The notes under the pieces are model-generated. The model had not been told where the DNA came from. It saw only the letters and a list, made by a program, of their open reading frames with translations, and made no database searches. A DNA stretch of 64,000 bases from assembly GCF_965216805.1 (NCBI RefSeq), contig NZ_CBDCGN010000003.1, forward strand, positions 992,001 to 1,056,000, written 5' to 3'. The first letter of the stretch is position 1. Every line of letters starts with the position of its first letter. Of the stretch, positions 59,008 to 64,000 are shown piece after piece. Source of the DNA: Panacagrimonas sp965216805. Its GTDB lineage: Bacteria > Pseudomonadota > Gammaproteobacteria > Nevskiales > Nevskiaceae. A program made the translations under genes and the position numbers.

Positions 59008-59940
59008 ATGGCCCCTGTCGTGACTACGCAATCGCCGTCCGTGACCCTCACCCACCTTCAACGCCTCGAAGCCGAATCGATTCACATCCTGCGCGAGGTG
59101 ATTGCCGACGCTGAGAAGCCGGCGATGCTGTACTCGGTGGGCAAGGACAGCGCCGTGATGCTGCATCTGGCGCGCAAGGCGTTCTATCCGGCGCCGCCGC
59201 CGTTCCCGCTGCTGCACGTGGACACCACCTGGAAGTTCCAGGCCATGTACGCGCTGCGCGACCAGATGGCGCGCGAGTCGGGCATGGAGTTGCTCGTCTA
59301 CCAGAACCCCGAGGCCAAGGCCAAGGGCATCAACCCCTTCGACCACGGCTCCCTGCACACCGACCTGTGGAAGACCGAGGGGCTCAAGCAGGCGCTGGAC
59401 CTGCACAAGTTCGACGTGGCCTTCGGCGGCGCCCGGCGTGACGAGGAAAAATCCCGCGCCAAGGAACGCATCTTCTCGTTCCGCTCCGCCAGCCATCGCT
59501 GGGACGGCAAGAACCAGCGGCCCGAGCTGTGGAACCTCTACAACGCCAGGAAGGCCAAGGGCGAGTCGATCCGCGTGTTCCCGATCTCCAACTGGACCGA
59601 GCTCGACATCTGGCAGTACATCCACCTGGAGAACATCCCCATCGTGCCGCTGTACATGGCCGCAAAGCGGCCCACGGTGGAGCGTGATGGGTTGATCCTG
59701 ATGGTCGACGACGAACGCTTCCGCCTGAACCCGGGTGAGACGCCCGTGATGCGCTCGATCCGCTTCCGCACCCTGGGCTGCTACCCCCTGACCGGTGCCG
59801 TCGAGAGCACCGCCGACACCTTGCCGCGCGTCATCCAGGAAATGCTGCTCACGACGACCTCGGAGCGCCAGGGCAGAGCCATCGACAGGGATGCCGGCAG
59901 CGCGAGCATGGAGAAGAAAAAGCAGGAGGGGTATTTCTAA
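59008..59940 (+). CDS. cysD: Sulfate adenylyltransferase small subunit CysD
   Basis: 310 residues. Adenylation motifs: LYSVGKDSAVMLHLARKAF (PP-loop), LLHVDTTWKFQAMYALRD, FGGARRDEEKSRAKERIFSF and the C-terminal LGCYPLTGAVES. With CysN it converts sulfate and ATP into APS. It ends one base before the cysNC start (TAA then ATG), so the two are co-translated. The upstream frame to 58924 is not needed by the family. Confidence 0.97.
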   Translation: MAPVVTTQSPSVTLTHLQRLEAESIHILREVIADAEKPAMLYSVGKDSAVMLHLARKAFYPAPPPFPLLHVDTTWKFQAMYALRDQMARESGMELLVYQNPEAKAKGINPFDHGSLHTDLWKTEGLKQALDLHKFDVAFGGARRDEEKSRAKERIFSFRSASHRWDGKNQRPELWNLYNARKAKGESIRVFPISNWTELDIWQYIHLENIPIVPLYMAAKRPTVERDGLILMVDDERFRLNPGETPVMRSIRFRTLGCYPLTGAVESTADTLPRVIQEMLLTTTSERQGRAIDRDAGSASMEKKKQEGYF

Positions 59941-61860
59941 ATGAACACTTCAACGACGACCCCGGACCCGATCTACGTCACCGACGAGCTGATCGCGAAA
60001 GACATCGACGCCTATCTCGTCCGTCACCAGCACAAGAGCCTGCTGCGCTTCATCACCTGCGGCTCGGTGGACGACGGCAAGTCCACCCTGATCGGCCGGC
60101 TGCTGTACGACTCCAAGATGATCTTCGAGGACCAGCTCGCCGCGCTGGAGGCCGACTCCAAGAAGGTCGGTACCCAGGGCCAGGAGATCGACTTCGCGCT
60201 GCTGGTCGATGGTCTGGCCGCCGAGCGCGAGCAGGGCATCACCATTGATGTGGCCTACCGGTTCTTCTCCACGGAAAAGCGCAAGTTCATCGTCGCCGAC
60301 ACCCCCGGCCACGAGCAGTACACCCGCAACATGGTCACCGGGGCCTCCACCGCGGACCTGGCGATCATCCTGATCGATGCCAGAAAGGGGGTTCTCACCC
60401 AGACCCGGAGACACAGCTACCTCGCGCACCTGATCGGCATTCGCAATCTGGTGCTGGCCGTGAACAAGATGGACCTGATCGGCTACGACCGGGCCAAGTA
60501 CGAACAGATCGTTGAGGACTACCGCAGCTTCGCCAAGAGCATCGGCATTACGGACTTCACGCCCATGCCGATCTCCGGCTTCAAGGGCGACAACATCACG
60601 GCCAACTCGCCGAACATGCCCTGGTACACCGGCGCGCCGCTGATGGCGCACCTGGAGACAGTGGAGCTGGACACCACGCTGGACCAGGCCAAGCCCTTCC
60701 GCCTGCCGGTGCAGTGGGTCAATCGCCCGAACCTGGACTTCCGCGGCTTCTCCGGCCTGATCGCCAGCGGCTCGATCAAACCCGGCGATGCCATCCGCGT
60801 GCTGCCCAGCGGCAAGACCAGTACGGTCAGCCGCATCGCGACCTTCGACGGCGATCTGGAGCAGGCCGTGGCCGGGCAGTCCATCACCCTGTGCCTGGCC
60901 GACGAGATCGACTGCTCGCGCGGCGACGTGATCACCCAGGCCGAACAACCGACGCAGGTCGCCGACCAGTTCGAGTCCACCCTGGTGTGGATGAGCGACG
61001 AGGCGCTGGTGCCCGGCCGGCCGTACTGGCTCAAGATCGGCACCCAGACCGTGACGGCGCGCGTGCAGCCGCCCGAGTACCAGATCAACGTCAACACCCT
61101 CGAACACCTCGCCGCCAAGACCCTGGAGCTCAATGCCATCGGCGTGGCCAAGCTCACCACCGAGCGTGCGATCCCCTTCGAGCCCTACGCCGACAATCAC
61201 ACGCTCGGCGGTTTCATCCTGATCGACAAGTTCAGCAACGCCACCGTCGCCGCCGGCATGCTGAACTTCTCCCTGCGCCGTGCCCAGAACGTGCACTGGC
61301 AGGCGCTGGACGTCACCCGGGAGTCTCGTGCCGAACTCAAGCAGCAGAAGCCGGCGGTGCTGTGGTTCACCGGCCTGAGCGGCTCCGGCAAGTCCACCAT
61401 CGCCAACCTGGTCGAGAAGAAGCTGGCACACCTCGGCAAGCACACCTTCCTGCTCGACGGCGACAACATCCGCCACGGTCTGAACAAGGATCTGGGCTTC
61501 ACGCAGGCGGACCGCATCGAGAATATCCGCCGTATCGGCGAGGTGGCCAAGCTGATGACCGACGCCGGGCTGATCGTGCTCACGGCCTTTATCTCGCCGT
61601 TCCGCGCGGAGCGCGAGCTGGTGCGCGGCATGCTGCCGGAGGGCGAATTCATCGAGATCCATGTCGACACCCCGCTGGCCGAGGCCGAGAAGCGCGACGT
61701 GAAGGGTCTCTACAAGAAGGCACGCACCGGCCAGTTGCCGAACTTCACCGGCATCGATTCGCCTTACGAGACACCCGAGTCACCGGAGATTCACATCGAT
61801 ACCACCACCGTGACTGCAGAGCAGGCGGCAGATCTGATTGTGGGCCGGGTGCTGGGCTGA
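59941..61860 (+). CDS. cysNC: CysN-CysC fusion: sulfate adenylyltransferase GTPase plus APS kinase
   Basis: 639 residues. The CysN part (about 1-455) is an EF-Tu-like GTPase: FITCGSVDDGKSTLIGRLLY (P-loop), VADTPGHEQYTRNMVTGAST (G3) and LAVNKMDLIGYD (G4). The CysC part (about 460-639) is APS kinase: WFTGLSGSGKSTIANLVEKK, FLLDGDNIRHGLNKDLGF, DRIENIRRIGEVAKL and AFISPFRAERELVRGML. One protein thus makes APS and then PAPS. No cysH or cysIJ gene follows in this window. Confidence 0.97.
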   Translation: MNTSTTTPDPIYVTDELIAKDIDAYLVRHQHKSLLRFITCGSVDDGKSTLIGRLLYDSKMIFEDQLAALEADSKKVGTQGQEIDFALLVDGLAAEREQGITIDVAYRFFSTEKRKFIVADTPGHEQYTRNMVTGASTADLAIILIDARKGVLTQTRRHSYLAHLIGIRNLVLAVNKMDLIGYDRAKYEQIVEDYRSFAKSIGITDFTPMPISGFKGDNITANSPNMPWYTGAPLMAHLETVELDTTLDQAKPFRLPVQWVNRPNLDFRGFSGLIASGSIKPGDAIRVLPSGKTSTVSRIATFDGDLEQAVAGQSITLCLADEIDCSRGDVITQAEQPTQVADQFESTLVWMSDEALVPGRPYWLKIGTQTVTARVQPPEYQINVNTLEHLAAKTLELNAIGVAKLTTERAIPFEPYADNHTLGGFILIDKFSNATVAAGMLNFSLRRAQNVHWQALDVTRESRAELKQQKPAVLWFTGLSGSGKSTIANLVEKKLAHLGKHTFLLDGDNIRHGLNKDLGFTQADRIENIRRIGEVAKLMTDAGLIVLTAFISPFRAERELVRGMLPEGEFIEIHVDTPLAEAEKRDVKGLYKKARTGQLPNFTGIDSPYETPESPEIHIDTTTVTAEQAADLIVGRVLG

Positions 61861-62341
61861 GGCGCGAGCGGCCTCCAATCGCACGGCGCTCTTGCCGTGA
61901 AACCTGGGCCCTCGAGGCAGGGCTGCGGTGTTGGTCGCGATGAATCAGTCGCGTGGGGTGGGGTGATCGAGAAGGGCGATCAGGCTTTGGGCCGCGCCGT
62001 CGAGTAGTGCCCTGCGCGCAGCCTGCGAGCGCATCGCACGAGCCAGCGTAACCGCCCCACCGCCCGTGCGATCGGCGCCCAGGCCTCGCAGTCGTTCGCC
62101 GTTCGCACGCGCACGATCTGCTGAACCTCCAGCAGGCGCCGCTCAAAGGTTTCGCGCACAGCGTCGTCGGCCCGCGCGATCTTGCTGCGGCATGCGCTAC
62201 CGGCACGGCGCCCCTATCGGCCCGCAGCTCAACCGCCTGACTGGCGCCGCGCACTGTGACCCGCTGTCGCGCACGCCCTACCACAAGTACCTGCCAGTGC
62301 GGATCCTGCCGCTCGAATCCGTCCTTGCTGCCTGACCGACC
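61861..62341. other. Gap with no supportable gene
   Basis: 481 bp. A minus-strand frame (about 61980-62190) reads RADDAVRETFERRLLEVQQI and a plus-strand frame ends YHKYLPVRILPLESVLAA at 62335; both are short and overlap nothing recognisable. They look like ends of older genes cut by rearrangement. No terminator hairpin is obvious after cysNC. Confidence 0.45.
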
Positions 62342-63586
62342 ATGACCGAACGCCTTATTGCCCAGCCGCTGCAAATCGCGCGCGGCCCCGCGCTCAAGAA
62401 CCGCATCGCCAAGTCCGCGCTGAGCGAGGCGTTGGGTTCCATCGACAACCGCGTCACGCCAGAGCTGATCCGCCTGTACCAGCGCTGGGCTTCGTCCGGC
62501 GCCGGCCTGCTCATGACCGGCAACGTGATGATCGACCGCCGCGCGCTCGGCGAGCCGGGCAATGTGGTGGTGGAGGACGAGCGTGACCTGCTGCGCCTGC
62601 AGCAGTGGGCCGCCGCCGCGACCTCGCAGGGCACGCGGCTGTGGATGCAGATCAACCATCCGGGCAAGCAGGCGCCGCGCGGCATGAACCGCGAGAACGT
62701 GGCGCCGTCCGCGATTGGATTTGGCGAGAAGCTCGCGCCGTTCTTCCCGGTGCCGCGTGCGCTGAAAGAATCGGAGATCGAGGACATCATCGAGCGCTTC
62801 GGCAATGCCGCCGCGATTGCGCAGAAGGCCGGCTTCAATGGCGTGCAGTTGCACGGCGCGCACGGATACCTCATCAGCCAGTTCCTGTCGCCGCATCACA
62901 ATCGCCGCGAGGACGCCTGGGGCGGCACGGCGGTGAAGCGTCGGCGCTTCGTGACACAGTTGTACCGCGAGGTGCGGCGCCGCGTGGGCGAGGAATTCCC
63001 CATCGGCATCAAGCTCAACTCGGCGGACTTCCAGCGCGGTGGGTTTACGGAAACCGAATCGCTGGGCGTGATCCGTGCGCTCGCCAAGGCCGGCATCGAC
63101 CTGATCGAGATTTCGGGTGGCACTTATGAAGAGCCGGCGATGCAGGGATTGAGAAAGGCCAGCACGGCGTCGCGCGAGGCCTATTTTCTCGAGTTTGCGG
63201 AGAAGGTGCGCAAAGAGGTGGACGTACCGCTGATGGTGACGGGCGGCTTCCGCACCCTGGCTGGCATGGAAGCGCCGCTGCGCGCGAACGCTCTGGATCT
63301 GATCGGCCTCGGTCGCATCCTCGCCGTCGAACCGGATGCGCCGGCCCGCCTGCTGCGCGGCGAGGAAACCCGTCAGCGCGTGCAGCCGCTGAGCACCGGC
63401 TTCAAGTATCTGGACGGCATGGGCTCGCTCGAAGTGACCTGGTACACGCGCCAGCTGCATCGCATGGGTCGCGGCGAGGCGCCGGTGCCGGACGAGAATC
63501 CGCTCAAGTCCTTCGTGCTCGATCTGCGCGACAAGGGCGTCGGCATCTTCCGCACGCGGCGGCTGCGCGCGAACGTGCAGGCGTAG
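62342..63586 (+). CDS. Old-yellow-enzyme-type NADH:flavin oxidoreductase
   Basis: 414 residues of the FMN-binding TIM-barrel family. Landmarks: LKNRIAKSALSEALGSIDNR, GLLMTGNVMIDRRALGEPGN, LWMQINHPGKQAPRG, FNGVQLHGAHGYLISQFLSP followed by HHNRREDAWGG (substrate-binding HGAHGYL and barrel strand), IGIKLNSADFQRGGF and TGGFRTLAGM. It probably reduces an activated C=C bond with NAD(P)H; the natural substrate is unknown. The next gene, starting 301 bp on, encodes a flavin monooxygenase, so both may serve one catabolic route. Confidence 0.92.
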   Translation: MTERLIAQPLQIARGPALKNRIAKSALSEALGSIDNRVTPELIRLYQRWASSGAGLLMTGNVMIDRRALGEPGNVVVEDERDLLRLQQWAAAATSQGTRLWMQINHPGKQAPRGMNRENVAPSAIGFGEKLAPFFPVPRALKESEIEDIIERFGNAAAIAQKAGFNGVQLHGAHGYLISQFLSPHHNRREDAWGGTAVKRRRFVTQLYREVRRRVGEEFPIGIKLNSADFQRGGFTETESLGVIRALAKAGIDLIEISGGTYEEPAMQGLRKASTASREAYFLEFAEKVRKEVDVPLMVTGGFRTLAGMEAPLRANALDLIGLGRILAVEPDAPARLLRGEETRQRVQPLSTGFKYLDGMGSLEVTWYTRQLHRMGRGEAPVPDENPLKSFVLDLRDKGVGIFRTRRLRANVQA

Positions 63587-63887
63587 TCGCGCAGAGCGGG
63601 GCGGGGCCGCCTGCCCTGGAGTCGCCAGGCAATCAGGGCGTTGGCCAGGCCCGGCGGGGGGCTCGAATCCGGCCAAGCCGGATCGCGCCTGCGCGCCGCT
63701 CGACCAGCGGCCGATTGTCGAATTCTGTCCCTGCGGGCGCGTCCTAACTACCCCGGGGAGTGGTTTCCCGAATCGCGGAGGTCGGGTAACGTCCCGATAC
63801 GCTGCCGTTTGTGGGCGGGCCTCGCACGGCCCGTCTATGTCCGCCGCGACCCGTCAGCAGGCCAAATCATAAGAGAGGAGTTGAACC

Positions 63888-64000
63888 ATGTCGGAGAGCA
63901 GTGTTGCCCAGCAGGGCGCCCAAAAGGTCGAAGCCATCGTGGTGGGTGCCGGCGTTGCCGGTCTGTTCCAGGTCAACCGCCTGCGCGAGATGGGCGTAAA
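63888..64000 (+). CDS. Flavin-binding monooxygenase, N-terminal fragment at window edge
   Basis: Only 37 residues are in the window. The start, MSESSVAQQGAQKVEAIVVG, continues into the Rossmann FAD motif VVGAGVAGLFQVNRLREMGV (GxGxxG). This matches the opening of Baeyer-Villiger-type or other class B flavin monooxygenases. An AGAGAGGAG ribosome site precedes the ATG. The 301-bp gap upstream (63587-63887) shows no other gene. The subfamily cannot be fixed from this fragment. Confidence 0.7.
   Translation, partial: MSESSVAQQGAQKVEAIVVGAGVAGLFQVNRLREMGV

Noticed and set aside
61745..63676. 643-codon minus-strand frame opposite the old-yellow-enzyme gene
   Set aside because: Motif-free His/Arg-rich antisense translation; the plus-strand frame is a clear FMN oxidoreductase.

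Overview
The window is high-GC (roughly two-thirds G+C) gammaproteobacterial chromosome. The backbone (pyrC'-pyrB-ruvX-yqgE-gshB next to pilG/pilI/chpA twitching-chemotaxis genes, a CysNC fusion, ZapE, AddA/AddB-like nucleases, Lysobacter/Xanthomonas-like palindromic extragenic repeats) suggests a member of the Lysobacterales (Xanthomonadales) or a close relative. I could not run a search, so the genus is left open. No rRNA, tRNA, CRISPR array or phage genes were seen.

Left part (1-24 kb): a minus-strand run reads sAC-like cyclase -> gshB -> yqgE -> (small cassette-like gene) -> ruvX -> pyrB -> pyrC' -> pilH -> pilJ (cut by the window edge). A divergent plus-strand operon encodes a small ferredoxin-fold-like protein, a DyP-type heme peroxidase and a fused lipase-like/cytochrome P450 protein. 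Then come gshA (minus) and pilG-pilI-chpA-chpC (plus). In Pseudomonas gshB lies directly beside pilG and the pil-chp genes are contiguous. Here that block is split: pilH-pilJ lie about 15 kb from pilG, and a cyclase/peroxidase/P450 module is bracketed by the two glutathione synthesis genes. The cyclase is the most unusual gene: two unequal class III cyclase halves, an NTPase and a helical-repeat tail, the layout of animal soluble adenylyl cyclase.

Middle (24-40 kb): fdxA, then an AddB-like nuclease and an AddA-like helicase-nuclease that look like partners but are separated by about 4.1 kb of foreign material. This insert holds a DUF433/DUF5615 pair, an NTF2-like gene and a decayed chromosomal integron: two minus-strand gene cassettes with attC-like sites and an integrase pseudogene that has lost its catalytic residues. 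Next is a nitric-oxide cluster reading leftwards (quinol NO reductase, NnrS, SirB2-like protein, a broken and an intact DUF3565 gene), then 1.3 kb of mostly decayed DNA with an HPP-family fragment.

Right part (40-64 kb): a TetR regulator divergent from a FadL-type porin with three evenly spaced operator-like repeats; a GFA-domain protein; a sigma factor with an AhpD-like Cys-rich protein; a complete IS5-family element placed exactly on a stop codon; zapE-plsC; a 29-residue membrane peptide; a DsbC-like lipoprotein; gorA; a predicted aminopeptidase; a uracil-DNA-glycosylase-fold protein; an RND efflux pair with its divergent TetR regulator; cysD-cysNC for sulfate activation; an old-yellow-enzyme-type oxidoreductase; and the start of a flavin monooxygenase. 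Recurring themes are thiol/redox metabolism (gshA, gshB, gorA, dsbC, cysDNC, peroxidase, P450, AhpD-like), type IV pilus chemosensing and NO handling. Several convergent gene ends carry strong hairpins likely to act as two-way terminators.
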